From Brevundimonas poindexterae (GTDB lineage Bacteria > Pseudomonadota > Alphaproteobacteria > Caulobacterales > Caulobacteraceae), in the NCBI RefSeq assembly GCF_020524625.1, contig NZ_JAIVLL010000002.1:620001-684000 (forward strand): a stretch of 64,000 bases of DNA, in the 5' to 3' direction. This document shows, one piece after another, positions 34,333-48,020 of the stretch. The stretch's first letter is position 1; each line of letters starts with the position of its first letter. A model generated the notes under the pieces. It was not told the origin of the DNA, did no database searches, and saw nothing but the letters and a program-made list of their open reading frames with translations. The translations under genes were made by a program, and so were the position numbers.

Positions 34333-36096
34333 ATGGCCGTGACCGGCGTTTCCGCGAACCGACTCGAACTGCTCCAGATCGCCAATGCCGTGGCGCAGGA
34401 GAAGAATATCGACCGCGAGATCGTCATCGAGGCGATCGAGGAGGCGATCCAGAAGGGCGCCAAGTCGCGCTATGGCGCCCACCACGACATCCGCGCCAGC
34501 CTGGACGGCAAGACCGGCGAGCTGTCCCTGACCCGCCACGTGACCATCGTCGAGGACGACTGGCAGCCCGAGGACGAGCTGGAAGAGTTCAATGACAGCG
34601 CCATGGTGCGCCTCAAGGATGCGCTGAAGCGCGACCCCGAGGCCGTCGTCGGCAAGGAATATGTCGAGGAGCTGCCGCCGTTCGAATTCGGCCGCGTCCA
34701 GACCCAGATGGCCCGTCAGGTCGTGACCGGTAAGGTCCGCGAAGCCGAGCGCGCCAACCAGTACGAAGAGTTCAAGGATCGCGTCGGCGAGATCGTCAAC
34801 GGCACCGTCAAGCGCGTCGAATACGGCAACACCATCGTCGATCTGGGTCGCGGCGAGGGCATCATGCGCCGCAATGACTCGATCCCGCGCGAGCTGTTCA
34901 ACATCGGCGACCGCATCCGCACCTACATCTATGACGTCCGGCCCGAGGCCAAGGGTCCGCAGGTCATGCTGAGCCGCGCCCACCCGGGCTTCATGGCCAA
35001 GCTGTTCGCCCAGGAAGTGCCCGAGGTCTATGACGGCGTGATCGAGATCCGCGCCGCCGCCCGCGACGCCGGCTCGCGCGCCAAGATGGCCGTGCTGTCG
35101 AACGACAGCTCGATCGACCCGGTCGGCGCCTGCGTCGGTATGCGCGGCTCGCGGGTGCAGGCGGTCGTGGCCGAGCTGCAGGGCGAGAAGATCGACATCA
35201 TCCAGTGGAACCCGGACGAGCCCACCTTCATCGTCAACGCCCTGGCCCCGGCCGAGGTGTCCAAGGTGGTGCTGGACGAGGAAGCCGACCGCGTCGAGGT
35301 GGTCGTGCCCGACGAGCAACTGTCGCTGGCCATCGGCCGTCGCGGCCAGAACGTGCGTCTGGCCTCGCAGCTGACCGGCTGGCAGATCGACATCATCACC
35401 GAGACCCAGGACTCGGAGCGTCGCCAGCGCGAGTTCGCCGAGCGCACCACCCTGTTCCAGGAAGCCCTGGACGTCGACGAGGTGATCGCCCAGCTGCTGG
35501 TCACCGAAGGCTTTGCCACGGTCGAGGACCTGGCCTTTGTCGAGACCTATGAGATCTCGGACATCGAGGGCTTTGACGAGGAAACGGCCGAGGAACTCCA
35601 GGCCCGCGCCCGTGACTTCCTGGACCGTCAGGCGGCCGAGCAGGACGCCAAGCGCAAGGAGCTGGGCGTCGAGGACGGCGTGCTGGACGTGCCGGGCGTG
35701 ACCCTGCCGATGGCGGTCGCCCTGGGCGAGAACGGCGTCAAGACGGTCGAGGATCTGGCCGATCTGGCCACCGACGAAATCCGGGGTGGCTACGAAATGA
35801 AGAACGGCGAGCGGGTCAAGCTGGCAGGCGTGCTGGAGAGCTTCAACCTGGCGCAGGAAGAGGCCGAAATGCTGATCCTGCAGGCCCGCGTTGCGGCCGG
35901 CTGGATCGACGCCTCGGAGCTGCCGCAGCCCGAGCCGGAGCCCGAATATGAGGCCGAGGACGGCGACTATGGCGAGGAGTCCTTCGACGCCGACGCCGTC
36001 TTCGCGGCCCCCGCCGGCGACGACGAGGCCGTGGAGGATGTCGAGGGTGAGACCCCCGACACCGTCGACGCCGACCTCGACGACCGCGACGCGTGA
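34333..36096 (+). CDS. nusA: Transcription termination/antitermination factor NusA
   Basis: NusA binds RNA polymerase and modulates pausing, termination and antitermination. The 587-residue product has the N-terminal polymerase-binding domain (residues 1-130), an S1 domain ([18 protein letters not shown]), two KH domains ([19 protein letters not shown] and [19 protein letters not shown]), and C-terminal HhH acidic repeats. The last 60 residues are very acidic and probably disordered, as in other alphaproteobacteria. Confidence 0.96.
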   Translation: MAVTGVSANRLELLQIANAVAQEKNIDREIVIEAIEEAIQKGAKSRYGAHHDIRASLDGKTGELSLTRHVTIVEDDWQPEDELEEFNDSAMVRLKDALKRDPEAVVGKEYVEELPPFEFGRVQTQMARQVVTGKVREAERANQYEEFKDRVGEIVNGTVKRVEYGNTIVDLGRGEGIMRRNDSIPRELFNIGDRIRTYIYDVRPEAKGPQVMLSRAHPGFMAKLFAQEVPEVYDGVIEIRAAARDAGSRAKMAVLSNDSSIDPVGACVGMRGSRVQAVVAELQGEKIDIIQWNPDEPTFIVNALAPAEVSKVVLDEEADRVEVVVPDEQLSLAIGRRGQNVRLASQLTGWQIDIITETQDSERRQREFAERTTLFQEALDVDEVIAQLLVTEGFATVEDLAFVETYEISDIEGFDEETAEELQARARDFLDRQAAEQDAKRKELGVEDGVLDVPGVTLPMAVALGENGVKTVEDLADLATDEIRGGYEMKNGERVKLAGVLESFNLAQEEAEMLILQARVAAGWIDASELPQPEPEPEYEAEDGDYGEESFDADAVFAAPAGDDEAVEDVEGETPDTVDADLDDRDA

Positions 36097-36114
36097 TGGG
36101 AGACCGGACCGTCC

Positions 36115-36831
36115 ATGGGGCTCGCCGAAGCACAGGCTGAACGGGAACGCCGCGATCTGGTCACGCGCCAGGTCATGGACGAGTCTGCCCTGATCCGCTT
36201 CGTCGTGGCCCCGGACGGTCAGGTCGTGCCCGATCTGGCGCGCCGCCTGCCGGGCCGGGGCATGTGGGTGGCCGCCGACCGCGCGTCGGTTACGGCCGCC
36301 GCCAAAGGCCTGTTCTCGCGGGCCGCCAAGGCCCAGGTGCAGGCGCCCGCCGACCTTGCCGACCAGGTGGAACGGCTGCTGGTGCGGCGCTGTCTTGAGC
36401 AACTGGGGCTTGCCCGGCGCGAAGGCGTGCTTATCTCCGGTTTCGAGAAATCTGCCGCGGCGATCCGGGGCGGGAAGGCCGGCTGGCTGATCGAGGCGTC
36501 CGACGGCGCCCGCGACGGCCGCCAGCGTCTGACGGCCCTGTTGCGACACGCACCGCGCCCTGTGGGGCTGTGCGGGGCGTTTGACGCCGAAGAATTGAGT
36601 TTGGCCCTGGGGCTGGAAAATGCGATACACAGCGTCCTGCTTGCAGGTGGACGCGCGGATCGCTGGACCCTTGAGGTCAACCGACTTGCGGGGTTTCGGC
36701 CTCTTCATCCACCGGAGTGGGATCGGGCCGGACCCGGGCGACCCTCCGGGGACGGACCGGACGACCCTCGCAAGGAAGGGCCCGACGACGGGCCCGGGCA
36801 GGCTGTGGACGGGCAGGGTTCCGACTCCTGA
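36115..36831 (+). CDS. YlxR-family RNA-binding protein with L7Ae-like domain
   Basis: The 238-residue product has an N-terminal YlxR (DUF448) domain ([32 protein letters not shown]) and a second domain around residues 85-165 resembling the L7Ae/L30e fold ([30 protein letters not shown]). The C-terminus is low-complexity and rich in Gly, Pro and Asp. YlxR proteins are encoded between nusA and infB in most bacteria and bind RNA; their exact role is unsettled. Confidence 0.9.
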   Translation: MGLAEAQAERERRDLVTRQVMDESALIRFVVAPDGQVVPDLARRLPGRGMWVAADRASVTAAAKGLFSRAAKAQVQAPADLADQVERLLVRRCLEQLGLARREGVLISGFEKSAAAIRGGKAGWLIEASDGARDGRQRLTALLRHAPRPVGLCGAFDAEELSLALGLENAIHSVLLAGGRADRWTLEVNRLAGFRPLHPPEWDRAGPGRPSGDGPDDPRKEGPDDGPGQAVDGQGSDS

Positions 36832-36841
36832 AAGGGAGGCG

Positions 36842-36860
36842 GGGCGCGCTCGCCCTTTTG
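36842..36860 (+). terminator. Small hairpin with T-run between ylxR and infB
   Basis: GGGCG-CGCT-CGCCC is followed by TTTT. The 5-bp stem is short, so it is at best a weak attenuator that might tune infB expression relative to nusA. It lies in the 80-base gap before infB. Confidence 0.35.
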
Positions 36861-36911
36861 TGTTTGATACGTGGCGTCGGGATTGTCCCGGCGTCCAGAC
36901 GAAGCGACCGG

Positions 36912-39872
<2,961 letters not shown>

Positions 39873-39907
39873 GTCGCGCCTGATCGCCCGCTGTCCGGAG
39901 ACCGCCC

Positions 39908-40426
39908 ATGATCCGTCTTGCCACAGGCCTTCTGTTGCTGACGCTCACGGCGGGCCCGGCGGCGGCGGAGACCCGCTACTGGGCCTATGACGCGGCCGAC
40001 CGCGTCACCCAGGCCCTGACGAAGGGCATCACCATCGAGATCCACCGGAACTTCTTTGGCGCCGTCAGCGTGCAGAGACTGTTCTCGACCTCGGCCCGCG
40101 GCTCGGCCGAGATCCGCCGGGGCGGCCCCGCCGCCACGCGGTCGGTCCTGCCGGAGGGTGTCCGGGCCAATGACGTCTATCAGATCGTCAAGGAAGGCGA
40201 CGGGCGCGGTCTGGTGCGGGCCCTGTGCCCGGGAGCCGACGACGCCTGGCTGCTGACCGGTCGTATCCGTCAGGGCGATCCGATCGCGATGCACGCCGTG
40301 GGCCGCTGGGCCGACGGCACCTATCGCCACTGCGTGACGCTCAGCTATGCCTATCGCGGCGAATGGAGCCTGCCGGACGGCGCCGCGGCGCCCCGGGCGG
40401 ACGAAACCTCGCCCTCCGCGCGATAG
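39908..40426 (+). CDS. Secreted hypothetical protein
   Basis: The 172-residue product has a signal peptide (MIRLATGLLLLTLTAGPAAAE). The mature part has segments TRYWAYDAADRVTQALTKGITIEI and a Cys pair (RALCPG, YRHCVTL) that could form a disulfide. I do not recognise a family. It starts 35 bases after infB and heads three genes inserted between infB and rbfA. Confidence 0.75.
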   Translation: MIRLATGLLLLTLTAGPAAAETRYWAYDAADRVTQALTKGITIEIHRNFFGAVSVQRLFSTSARGSAEIRRGGPAATRSVLPEGVRANDVYQIVKEGDGRGLVRALCPGADDAWLLTGRIRQGDPIAMHAVGRWADGTYRHCVTLSYAYRGEWSLPDGAAAPRADETSPSAR

Positions 40427-40498
40427 GGCTTCCGAAGCCTCGGCGATCGCTGTTAGCGTGGGAGGGATGACTCCCGCCCGCCTCCCCCTTCCTGACGC

Positions 40499-41038
40499 AT
40501 GAAGCGCCTGCTCGATCTGTTCGGGGTGCTGGTGCTGGTCCTGCTGCTGTCGGCCTTCGACGAGCGCGGGGCCGAGCAGACGGTCGTACGCGCCCGCGCC
40601 GGGCTGGATGACGTCTGGACCCGGCTGTCGCCCCGGGGGCAGCCTCCCGTCTCAAGCCTGCCGACCGAGGCGGTCGACAATGGCCTGCGCGGCCAGTTTG
40701 CGGCGGTGGACGAGCGGTCGCCCTGGACCCTGCTGATGGCGGACGGGGCCGAACTGGACATCGCGGGTCTCGGCCGGATGCAGACCCGGCCGCTGCGGAT
40801 CGCCGATGCGTCGGAGCCCCCGCTGGCCGCCCTTCGCCTTCCGGCGGGGCATCAGGTCGAGCTGCGCGAGATCGTGGCGCTGGACCCGGCCCCCGGCGGG
40901 CAGGCCCTGTGCCCCGAATATCCGGCCCGCTATCTGGCCCTGGCCTCGCGCGGGGATCGGCTGGAACTGGCGGCCTTTGCCGACCCTCCCGAAGGCGAGG
41001 CGCGGCCTTGTTCGCGCCTGAGTTTCCGTCTTCCCTGA
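40499..41038 (+). CDS. Hypothetical protein with N-terminal membrane anchor or signal
   Basis: The 179-residue product begins MKRLLDLFGVLVLVLLLSAFDERG, a hydrophobic segment that may anchor it or be a signal peptide. Two Cys (QALCPEYPARY and ARPCSRLSF) lie in the C-terminal third. No family recognised. The gene sits 72 bases after its neighbour and 23 bases before the DUF2459 gene, so the three are likely co-transcribed. Confidence 0.65.
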   Translation: MKRLLDLFGVLVLVLLLSAFDERGAEQTVVRARAGLDDVWTRLSPRGQPPVSSLPTEAVDNGLRGQFAAVDERSPWTLLMADGAELDIAGLGRMQTRPLRIADASEPPLAALRLPAGHQVELREIVALDPAPGGQALCPEYPARYLALASRGDRLELAAFADPPEGEARPCSRLSFRLP

Positions 41039-41061
41039 GCCGGCATTCGCGGAGACACTGA

Positions 41062-41754
41062 ATGGGCGGGGCCATCCGTATTCTGATCGCGGGCCTGATC
41101 GGCGCGATCCTGGGCCTGGTCAGCTGGACCGAGCAGGGTCCGGCCCTTCCCCCGCCCGGCGCGGGCGCCGTCACCGTCAGTATCGAGAGCAACGGCTTTC
41201 ACACCGATCTGGTGATGGATCGCGCGCCGCTTGTGGAACGGGGCGGGCCGCTGGCCGGGCGGGTCGCGGCGCTGGCCCCCGGCGAGGCGGTGCGGATCGG
41301 CTGGGGCGATGCGCGCTTCTATGTCGACCAGACCCCGATCATGGGGCGCCTGCCGGATGGCGCCCGGGCCCTGTTCAAGCGCGGCAATGCCTCGGTGCTC
41401 ATGCTCAGCCCTGTCGCGCGGATGCGGCCGGTGCGGGATCCGGAGCGGCAGGTGCGCATTCGCCTCTCCCCGGAGGCCTTCGAGGCGCTGGCCCGCCGGA
41501 TCGAGGCCTCGCTGGACCTGTCCGGGGGCGAGCCCCGGCTGGTCGCCACGGCGCCGGACGGGCGGACCCGCTTCTATGCCTCGCACGAGACCTTCTGGAT
41601 CGGACGGATGTGCAACCGCTGGACGGCCGAGGTGCTGTCGGCCGCCGGCCTGACCGTTCATCCGGGGCGGGCGCCCGTGGCCGCCTCGGTGCTGGCCGAC
41701 GCGCGGGCGAATGCCCGGGCCGCTACGCTGGACACAGGCCCACCGGGCGACTAA
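41062..41754 (+). CDS. DUF2459 (TIGR02117-type) family protein
   Basis: The 230-residue product has an N-terminal membrane segment and then the DUF2459 pattern: VSIESNGFHTDLVMD near residue 40, RIGWGDARFYVDQTP near residue 82 and ETFWIGRMCNRWTAEVL near residue 180. The family is widespread in Proteobacteria with no established function; a conserved His and Cys suggest an NlpC/P60-like hydrolase fold, which is inference. It lies 73 bases upstream of rbfA. Confidence 0.8.
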   Translation: MGGAIRILIAGLIGAILGLVSWTEQGPALPPPGAGAVTVSIESNGFHTDLVMDRAPLVERGGPLAGRVAALAPGEAVRIGWGDARFYVDQTPIMGRLPDGARALFKRGNASVLMLSPVARMRPVRDPERQVRIRLSPEAFEALARRIEASLDLSGGEPRLVATAPDGRTRFYASHETFWIGRMCNRWTAEVLSAAGLTVHPGRAPVAASVLADARANARAATLDTGPPGD

Positions 41755-41827
41755 ACCGCGCCCCCTTGCCGCCCGCCCCTTGCCATCAGGTCCGGGGCCG
41801 GGCGTCGCTGAACGGGAAGGACCCGCC

Positions 41828-42268
41828 ATGAGCCGACGCAAACACAGCGACACGGCCGGTCACGGCCCCAGCCAGCGCCAGCTGCGCGCCGGCGAACTGG
41901 TGCGCCACGCCCTGGTCGACATCCTGCGCGAGGAAGACATCCACGACGAGGCCCTGTCCGGGGTGTCGGTGACGGTGACCGAGGTGCGCCTGTCGCCGGA
42001 CCTGAAGCATGCCACCTGTTTCGTCGAACCGCTGGGCGCCGGGATCGACACCGCGCCGGTCGCCGGCCATGAGAGCGAAGTGGTCAAAGCCCTGAACGCC
42101 CACGCCAAATTCCTGCGCGGCCTGCTGGGCCGACGGATCGACATGAAGTTCACGCCGGACCTGCGCTTCCGCCACGACGAGAGCTTTGAGGTCGCGGCCC
42201 GCATGGACGCCCTGCTGGCCGACCCGCGCGTGCAGGCGGACCTGCAGGACGACGGGGACGAAGAATGA
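41828..42268 (+). CDS. rbfA: Ribosome-binding factor A
   Basis: RbfA is a 30S assembly factor that binds near helix 1 of 16S rRNA and matters for cold adaptation. The 146-residue product from ATG 41828 has the KH-like fold signatures RQLRAGELVRHALVDIL, VTEVRLSPDLKHATCFVEPLG and LGRRIDMKFTPDLRFRHDES, and an acidic tail. It is separated from truB by an intergenic palindromic repeat. Confidence 0.95.
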   Translation: MSRRKHSDTAGHGPSQRQLRAGELVRHALVDILREEDIHDEALSGVSVTVTEVRLSPDLKHATCFVEPLGAGIDTAPVAGHESEVVKALNAHAKFLRGLLGRRIDMKFTPDLRFRHDESFEVAARMDALLADPRVQADLQDDGDEE

Positions 42269-42270
42269 TC

Positions 42271-42403
42271 CTCCCCCGCCGCCTTGCGGGGGAGGGGGAC
42301 CCCGAAGGGGTGGTGGGGGCGACGGCCGTCGCACCGCTTGATTTCGCCCCCTCCACCAGCTTCGCTGGTCCCCCTCCCCCCTTCGCTACGCGAGTGGGGA
42401 GGA
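42271..42403. repeat. Intergenic palindromic repeat between rbfA and truB
   Basis: The segment begins CTCCCCCGCCGCCTTGCGGG and ends with CTACGCGAGTGGGGAGG, with an internal GGACCCCGAAGGGGTGGTGGG / CCACCAGCTTCGCTGGTCCCC pair. It forms nested hairpins and resembles multicopy palindromic intergenic repeats. It lies between co-directional genes and does not obviously end transcription. Confidence 0.7.
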
Positions 42404-42410
42404 TTCTCTG

Positions 42411-43373
42411 ATGGGCCGCCGCAAGCGCGGGCAGCCGGTCGACGGCTGGGTCTGTCTGGACAAGCCGCTTGAGATGGGCTCGACCCAGGCGGTATCGATC
42501 GTCCGGCGCCTGTTCGATGCGCAGAAAGCCGGTCATGCCGGAACGCTGGACCCGCTGGCCACCGGCATCCTGCCGATCGCCCTGGGCGAGGCGACCAAGA
42601 CCGTGCCCTTCATGATGGACGCCGAGAAAGTCTATCGCTTCACCGTCACCTGGGGGGTGTCGACCGACAGTGTGGACGCCGAGGGCGTCGAGATCGCGCG
42701 CTCGGACGTGCGGCCGTCGTGCGAGGCGGTCGAGGCCGCCCTGCCCGCCTTTGTCGGCGATATCGAACAGGTGCCGCCGCGCTTTTCCGCCATCAAGGTC
42801 GACGGCCAGCGCGCCTATGACCTCGCACGGGACGGCGAGGAATTCGAGCTGAAGGCCCGTCCCGTCACCATTCATGAGGCGGCGATCACGGCGTCGGACA
42901 CTGACAGCGTCGAGATCACGGTGCGGACCGGCAAGGGGGTCTATATCCGCTCGCTGGCGCGGGATCTGGCGGCCATGCTGGGGGCCGAGGGCCATGTCAC
43001 GGCGCTCCGGCGCGAGCGGGTCGGGCCGTTTTCGACCGAATCGGCGGTCACACTGGATATTCTGCGGGAAATGGTGCATAGGGGCGCCGCCTCGGAAGGT
43101 CTCCTTCCGGTCGCGACCGCTCTGGACGACATCCCGGACCTGGCCGTGACCGAGACGGATGCCTTCTCGCTTCGGCAGGGACGGCCGATCGTTCTGCTTC
43201 CCCGACACGTCGAAACGCTGAAAGCCCGGCTCCGGCCCGGCTCGCGGACGGTTTCGGTATTCGGGAACGGAACCCTGGTCGCCCTCTGTTCGATGCGGGC
43301 CGGTCGGCTTGAACCCGACCGCGTTTTCAACCTCCAGCCCTCAAGCAGCGAGGCCCCGCGGGCCGAGCGATAG
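42411..43373 (+). CDS. truB: tRNA pseudouridine(55) synthase
   Basis: This enzyme makes pseudouridine 55 in the T-loop of tRNAs. The 320-residue product has the catalytic Asp motif [16 protein letters not shown] near residue 45, [18 protein letters not shown], the [21 protein letters not shown] segment and [16 protein letters not shown]. The gene follows the palindromic repeat and precedes rpsO by 19 bases. Confidence 0.96.
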   Translation: MGRRKRGQPVDGWVCLDKPLEMGSTQAVSIVRRLFDAQKAGHAGTLDPLATGILPIALGEATKTVPFMMDAEKVYRFTVTWGVSTDSVDAEGVEIARSDVRPSCEAVEAALPAFVGDIEQVPPRFSAIKVDGQRAYDLARDGEEFELKARPVTIHEAAITASDTDSVEITVRTGKGVYIRSLARDLAAMLGAEGHVTALRRERVGPFSTESAVTLDILREMVHRGAASEGLLPVATALDDIPDLAVTETDAFSLRQGRPIVLLPRHVETLKARLRPGSRTVSVFGNGTLVALCSMRAGRLEPDRVFNLQPSSSEAPRAER

Positions 43374-43392
43374 GGCAAGAAAGGACTGCCCG

Positions 43393-43662
43393 ATGTCGAT
43401 TACGCCTCAACGCAAGGCCGAAGTCATCACCGATAACGCTCGCGGCGCCGCCGATACCGGTTCCGCCGAAGTGCAGGTGGCCATCCTGACCGAACGGATC
43501 GCCAACCTGACCGAGCACTTCAAGACCCACAAGAAGGACAACCACAGCCGTCGCGGCCTGCTCAAGCTGGTGTCGCAACGCCGGGGCCTTCTGGACCACC
43601 TCAAGAAAAAAGATGCGGCCCGCTATCAGGCCATCATCGAAAAGCTGGGCCTGCGCCGCTAG
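43393..43662 (+). CDS. rpsO: 30S ribosomal protein S15
   Basis: The product is 89 residues, the standard S15 length, starting [18 protein letters not shown], with the 16S rRNA-binding segments [18 protein letters not shown] and [19 protein letters not shown]. The frame is open upstream but the ATG at 43393 is the canonical start. An intrinsic terminator follows at once; pnp is next, as in many bacteria. Confidence 0.97.
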   Translation: MSITPQRKAEVITDNARGAADTGSAEVQVAILTERIANLTEHFKTHKKDNHSRRGLLKLVSQRRGLLDHLKKKDAARYQAIIEKLGLRR

Positions 43663-43676
43663 GGCCAGGTGACGGG

Positions 43677-43704
43677 AAGGGCCCGCTCGACGGGCCCTTT
43701 CTCT
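43677..43704 (+). terminator. Intrinsic terminator after rpsO
   Basis: AAGGGCCCG-CTCGA-CGGGCCCTT is a perfect 9-bp stem followed by a T-rich TCTCTT stretch. It lies 15 bases after the rpsO stop. The 150 bases that follow up to pnp hold no gene and likely carry the pnp promoter. Confidence 0.85.
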
Positions 43705-43881
43705 TATCCGCCATCGGCGGACCGGAGGCAGACGCCTCCACGACGCGAGGGCCACGCCGGTCCTCTTCCACCCCCGCCCGGATGCGACGGCGTATCCGGG
43801 TTCCTGGGCCCGAAGGACTGAGAATAGCCCTGACTGTCCGTCCCCATCGGCAATCCGGCCATGGGATTCGAAAGAGAAAAT

Positions 43882-46119
43882 ATGTTCGATATCAAACGCA
43901 AGACCATTGAGTGGGCCGGTCGCCCGCTGACGCTGGAAACGGGCCGCATCGCCCGTCAGGCGGACGGCGCGGTTCTGGCCACCTATGGCGAGACCGTCGT
44001 GCTGGCCACCGTCGTCTACGGCCGCGCGCCCAAGCCCGGCCTCGATTTCTTCCCCCTGACGGTCAACTATCAGGAAAAGACCTTTGCCGCGGGTCGCATC
44101 CCCGGCGGCTACTTCAAGCGTGAAGGTCGTCCGACCGAAAAGGAAACCCTGGTTTCCCGCCTGATCGACCGTCCGATCCGCCCGCTGTTCGTCAAGGGCT
44201 TCAAGAACGAGACCCAGGTCATCGTCACCGTCCTGCAGCACGATCTGGAAAATGATCCGGACGTCGTAGGCATGGTCGCGGCCTCGGCGGCCCTGACCCT
44301 GTCGGGCGTGCCCTTCATGGGCCCGATCGGCGGCGCCCGCGTCGGCTACATCGACGGCGAGCTGGTTCTGAACCCGACGCTCGACCAGATGCCGAACTCG
44401 GATCTGGACCTGTTCGTCGCCGGCACCCAGGACGCCCTGATGATGGTCGAGTCCGAAGCCAGGGAGCTGTCGGAAGAGACCTTCCTCGAGGCCCTGATGT
44501 TCGCCCACCGCGGCATGCAGCCGGTCATTGATGCCATCATCGACCTGGCCGAACACGCCGCCAAGGAGCCGTTCGACTTCACCGCCGAGGATCACTCGGA
44601 CGTGGTCGCCTCGATCAAGAAGCTGGTCGGCGACGACATCAAGGCCGCCTATACCCATCAGGCCAAGCACGCCCGCCACGAAGCGGTCGGCGCCGCCAAG
44701 AAGAAGGCCGCCGAGGCCCTGGTGAAGACCGACGAGAACCCGGACGGCGTCGAGCCGGCCAAGTTCGCCGCCGCCTTCAAGGAATGCGAGGCCGAGGTCC
44801 TGCGTCGCGACATCATCGAGAACAGCCACCGCGTCGACGGTCGCGCCCTCGACAAGGTCCGTCCGATCGTTTCGGAAGTCGGAGTCTTCCCGCGCACCCA
44901 CGGTTCGGCCCTGTTCACCCGCGGTGAAACCCAGGCGATCGTGGTCGCCACCCTGGGCACCGGCGAGGACGAGCAGTACATCGACGCCCTGACCGGGACG
45001 TACAAGGAGAAGTTCCTCCTGCACTACAACTTCCCCCCCTATTCGGTCGGGGAAACGGGCCGCATGGGCGGCGCCGGCCGTCGCGAAATCGGTCACGGCA
45101 AGCTGGCCTGGCGCGCCATTCGCCCGATGCTGCCGACCTCGGAAGAATTCCCCTACACCATCCGTCTGGTGTCGGAGATCACCGAGTCGAACGGGTCGTC
45201 CTCGATGGCCACGGTCTGCGGATCGTCGCTGGCCCTGATGGACGCCGGTGTGCCGCTCAAGAAGCCGGTCTCGGGCATCGCCATGGGCCTGATCCTGGAG
45301 CCCTCGGGCGAGTTCGCCATCCTGTCGGACATCCTGGGTGACGAGGATCACCTGGGCGACATGGACTTCAAGGTGGCCGGCACCCGTGACGGCATCACCA
45401 GCCTGCAGATGGACATCAAGGTCGCCGGTATCACCGAGGAGATCATGAAGAAGGCCATCGCCCAGGCGTCGGCAGGCCGTCTGCACATCCTCGACGAGAT
45501 GGACAAGGCCATCGACGGTGCCCGCACCGAGCTGGGCGAGTACGCGCCCAAGATCGAGCAGATCAAGATCCCGGTCGACAAGATCCGCGACGTGATCGGC
45601 ACCGGCGGCAAGATCATCCGCGAAATCGTCGAAAAGACGGGCGCCAAGGTGAACATCGAGGACGACGGCACGGTCAAGATCGCCGCCTCGGAGCAGGACA
45701 AGATCGACGCCGCCCGCGAGTGGATCAAGTCGATCACCTCCGAGCCCGAGCCCGGCATGATCTATTCCGGCAAGGTCGTGAAGGTCGTCGACTTCGGCGC
45801 CTTCGTGAACTTCTTCGGCGCCAAGGACGGTCTGGTCCACGTGTCGCAGATCTCGCTGGAGCGTGTCGCCAACCCTGCCGACGTCCTGTCGGAAGGCCAG
45901 GAGGTCAAGGTCAAGTTCCTGGGCTTCGACGATCGCGGCAAGACCAAGCTGTCGATGAAGGTCGTCGATCAGGAAACCGGTGAGGACATCACCGACAAGA
46001 TCAACGCCGAGCGCGCCGAGCGGGGCGAGCCGCCCCTGTCGGAAGACACCGGCGGCCGTCCGAAGCGGGACGGAGACGGCGGTGGCCGCGACCGCAGCCG
46101 TGGTCGTCGTCGCGACTGA
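43882..46119 (+). CDS. pnp: Polyribonucleotide nucleotidyltransferase (PNPase)
   Basis: PNPase degrades RNA 3' to 5' by phosphorolysis and is part of the degradosome. The 745-residue product starts [11 protein letters not shown]; an ATG 7 codons upstream is less likely. Two RNase PH domains are visible ([41 protein letters not shown]), then a KH domain ([17 protein letters not shown]) and an S1 domain ([21 protein letters not shown]). The C-terminus is Gly/Arg/Asp-rich, as in Caulobacter where it contacts RNase E. Confidence 0.97.
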   Translation: MFDIKRKTIEWAGRPLTLETGRIARQADGAVLATYGETVVLATVVYGRAPKPGLDFFPLTVNYQEKTFAAGRIPGGYFKREGRPTEKETLVSRLIDRPIRPLFVKGFKNETQVIVTVLQHDLENDPDVVGMVAASAALTLSGVPFMGPIGGARVGYIDGELVLNPTLDQMPNSDLDLFVAGTQDALMMVESEARELSEETFLEALMFAHRGMQPVIDAIIDLAEHAAKEPFDFTAEDHSDVVASIKKLVGDDIKAAYTHQAKHARHEAVGAAKKKAAEALVKTDENPDGVEPAKFAAAFKECEAEVLRRDIIENSHRVDGRALDKVRPIVSEVGVFPRTHGSALFTRGETQAIVVATLGTGEDEQYIDALTGTYKEKFLLHYNFPPYSVGETGRMGGAGRREIGHGKLAWRAIRPMLPTSEEFPYTIRLVSEITESNGSSSMATVCGSSLALMDAGVPLKKPVSGIAMGLILEPSGEFAILSDILGDEDHLGDMDFKVAGTRDGITSLQMDIKVAGITEEIMKKAIAQASAGRLHILDEMDKAIDGARTELGEYAPKIEQIKIPVDKIRDVIGTGGKIIREIVEKTGAKVNIEDDGTVKIAASEQDKIDAAREWIKSITSEPEPGMIYSGKVVKVVDFGAFVNFFGAKDGLVHVSQISLERVANPADVLSEGQEVKVKFLGFDDRGKTKLSMKVVDQETGEDITDKINAERAERGEPPLSEDTGGRPKRDGDGGGRDRSRGRRRD

Positions 46120-46142
46120 TCGCTGATCCACCCTTAAGGAAG

Positions 46143-46172
46143 AGGCCCCGTCGGAAACGCCGGGGCCTTTTT
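46143..46172 (+). terminator. Intrinsic terminator after pnp
   Basis: GGCCCCG-TCGGAAACGC-CGGGGCC followed by TTTTT gives a 7-bp GC stem that extends inward through TCG/CGC-type pairing around GAAA. It lies 24 bases after the pnp stop. Confidence 0.88.
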
Positions 46173-46280
46173 CTTGGGCCCTCGTCGCCCCGGCCCATTC
46201 ACGCGCCGTTATCGATGAGTGCGCCATCGTCGAAATCGGCCTATGGCTGACATTCCTCCGATCCTGATCCGAGCCTGCCG

Positions 46281-47975
46281 GTGAGCCTGCCCCCCGAGAC
46301 CGTTCCGACGCCCGAGGCCACGGCCACCACGCCCCCCGGCGGGACCACCCCCGCGAGCCCGCCGGCCCGGCGCGGCGGCGGGATGATGCGATCCTCGGCC
46401 ATCTTCAGCGGCCTGACCCTGATCAGCCGGGGCGCGGGCTTCGCGCGCGATGTGGTGATTTCGGCGGCGCTGGGCGCCTCGGCCGGACCCGCCGCCGACG
46501 CCTACAACACCGCCCTCAGCTTCCCCAACCTGTTCCGGCGCATCTTTGCCGAGGGGGCGTTCGCCGCCGCCTTCGTGCCTGCCTATTCGAAAACCCTGGA
46601 ACTCGACGGCCCGGAGAAGGCCGACCGGGTCGCCACCCAGGCGCTGGCCGCCGTCGCCGCCGCGACCGTCGTCCTGACCATTGTCGCCCAGCTGGCCATG
46701 CCGTGGCTGATGATGGTCATCAACGTCGGCTTCCTCGAGGATCCGGCGCGTTACAAGCTGGCCGTGGTGCTGACCCAGATCACCATGCCCTATCTGCCCT
46801 GTATGGCGATCGCGGCCCTGCTGTCCGGGGTGCTGAATGCGCGGGGACGGTTCATCGTCTCGGGCGCCTATCCCATCCTGCTGAACCTGATCATGCTGGC
46901 GGCCGTCATACCGGCCACGGGCGGGCAGGTGGGCGCGGCCTATGCCGCCTCCTGGGCGGTGCTGGCGGCGGGCGTGGCCCAGGCGGGCCTGTGCTGGTGG
47001 GCGGTGCGCAAGGCCGGGGCCAATATCCATCTGGCGATCCCGAGGCTGACGCCCGAGGTCAAGGCCATCATCATCACCGCCATTCCGGCGGCCGTCGGCA
47101 ATTCGGCGACCCAGCTCAATGTGTTCGTGTCCGGCAATCTGGCCAGCTTCGTCGATGGAGGCCGGACCTGGCTGGCCACTGCGGATCGCCTGTACCAGCT
47201 GCCGCTGGGGCTGGTCGGGGTGGCGATCGGCATCGCCCTGCTGCCCCGCCTGTCGGCGGCCGTGGCTTCGAATGATCACGCCCGGCAGAAGGCCTCCATG
47301 GATCAGGCCGTCCTGCTGTCCATGGCCCTGACCCTGCCCGCCGCTGCCGCCCTGATGGGCATGCCCTATTTCCTGATCGACGCCCTGTTCACGCGGGGCG
47401 CCTTCCTCGATGTCGATGCCGAGGCGACCGCCCGGGCCCTGTTCCAGTTCGGCTGGGGCGTGCCGGCCTTTGTGCTGATCCGCATTCTGGCCCCCGCCTA
47501 TTTTGCCCGGGGCGACACGAAGAGCCCCATGCGGTTCGCCCTGGTCTCGGTGGTGGTCAATGTGGGGCTGGCCGTCGGCCTGTTCTTCGGAGCCAGAATG
47601 GGTGTGCCCGGCATCGCCGCCGCCGTCAGCGCGGCCGCCTGGTCCAACGCCGGCCTGCTGGCCCTCAACCTGTGGCGACGGGACCATTACCGTCCAGGGC
47701 CCGCCCTCGTCTCGCGCCTGATCCGGATCACCCTGGCCGCCGCCGGTATGGGGGCGCTGGTCGCCTTCGCCAGCTGGGCCCGGCCGTATTATCAGCCCGA
47801 AATCCAATCGGTTCTGGCCGCTGCGGGCCTGTCGGTCGGGGCCAAGGAGATCGCCGTGGGGCTGGTCTCGGCGCTGGGCGGACTGGCCTATGCCGGGCTG
47901 GCGCTGGCGACCCGGGCGGTGACGATTGCCGAGCTCAGGGCGCTGGTCCAGCGCGGCAACGGCGGCAAGGACTGA
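46281..47975 (+). CDS. murJ: Lipid II flippase MurJ
   Basis: MurJ moves lipid II across the inner membrane for peptidoglycan synthesis. The 564-residue product begins with GTG at 46281 and a 30-residue Pro/Thr-rich leader, then about 14 membrane helices. Family signatures are ISRGAGFARDVVISAALGAS, FPNLFRRIFAEGAFAAAFVP near residue 80, and FARGDTKSPMRFAL. An alternative start is the MMRSSAIFSG Met pair. trpS follows closely. Confidence 0.94.
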   Translation: MSLPPETVPTPEATATTPPGGTTPASPPARRGGGMMRSSAIFSGLTLISRGAGFARDVVISAALGASAGPAADAYNTALSFPNLFRRIFAEGAFAAAFVPAYSKTLELDGPEKADRVATQALAAVAAATVVLTIVAQLAMPWLMMVINVGFLEDPARYKLAVVLTQITMPYLPCMAIAALLSGVLNARGRFIVSGAYPILLNLIMLAAVIPATGGQVGAAYAASWAVLAAGVAQAGLCWWAVRKAGANIHLAIPRLTPEVKAIIITAIPAAVGNSATQLNVFVSGNLASFVDGGRTWLATADRLYQLPLGLVGVAIGIALLPRLSAAVASNDHARQKASMDQAVLLSMALTLPAAAALMGMPYFLIDALFTRGAFLDVDAEATARALFQFGWGVPAFVLIRILAPAYFARGDTKSPMRFALVSVVVNVGLAVGLFFGARMGVPGIAAAVSAAAWSNAGLLALNLWRRDHYRPGPALVSRLIRITLAAAGMGALVAFASWARPYYQPEIQSVLAAAGLSVGAKEIAVGLVSALGGLAYAGLALATRAVTIAELRALVQRGNGGKD

Positions 47976-48020
47976 TGCCCGCTCTTGCCACCCCGGCCCG
48001 GCTGGGGCATGGCCCTTGCC

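Noticed and set aside
43327..46227. A 966-codon minus-strand frame
   Set aside because: Antisense shadow of rpsO and pnp, with no recognisable domain.
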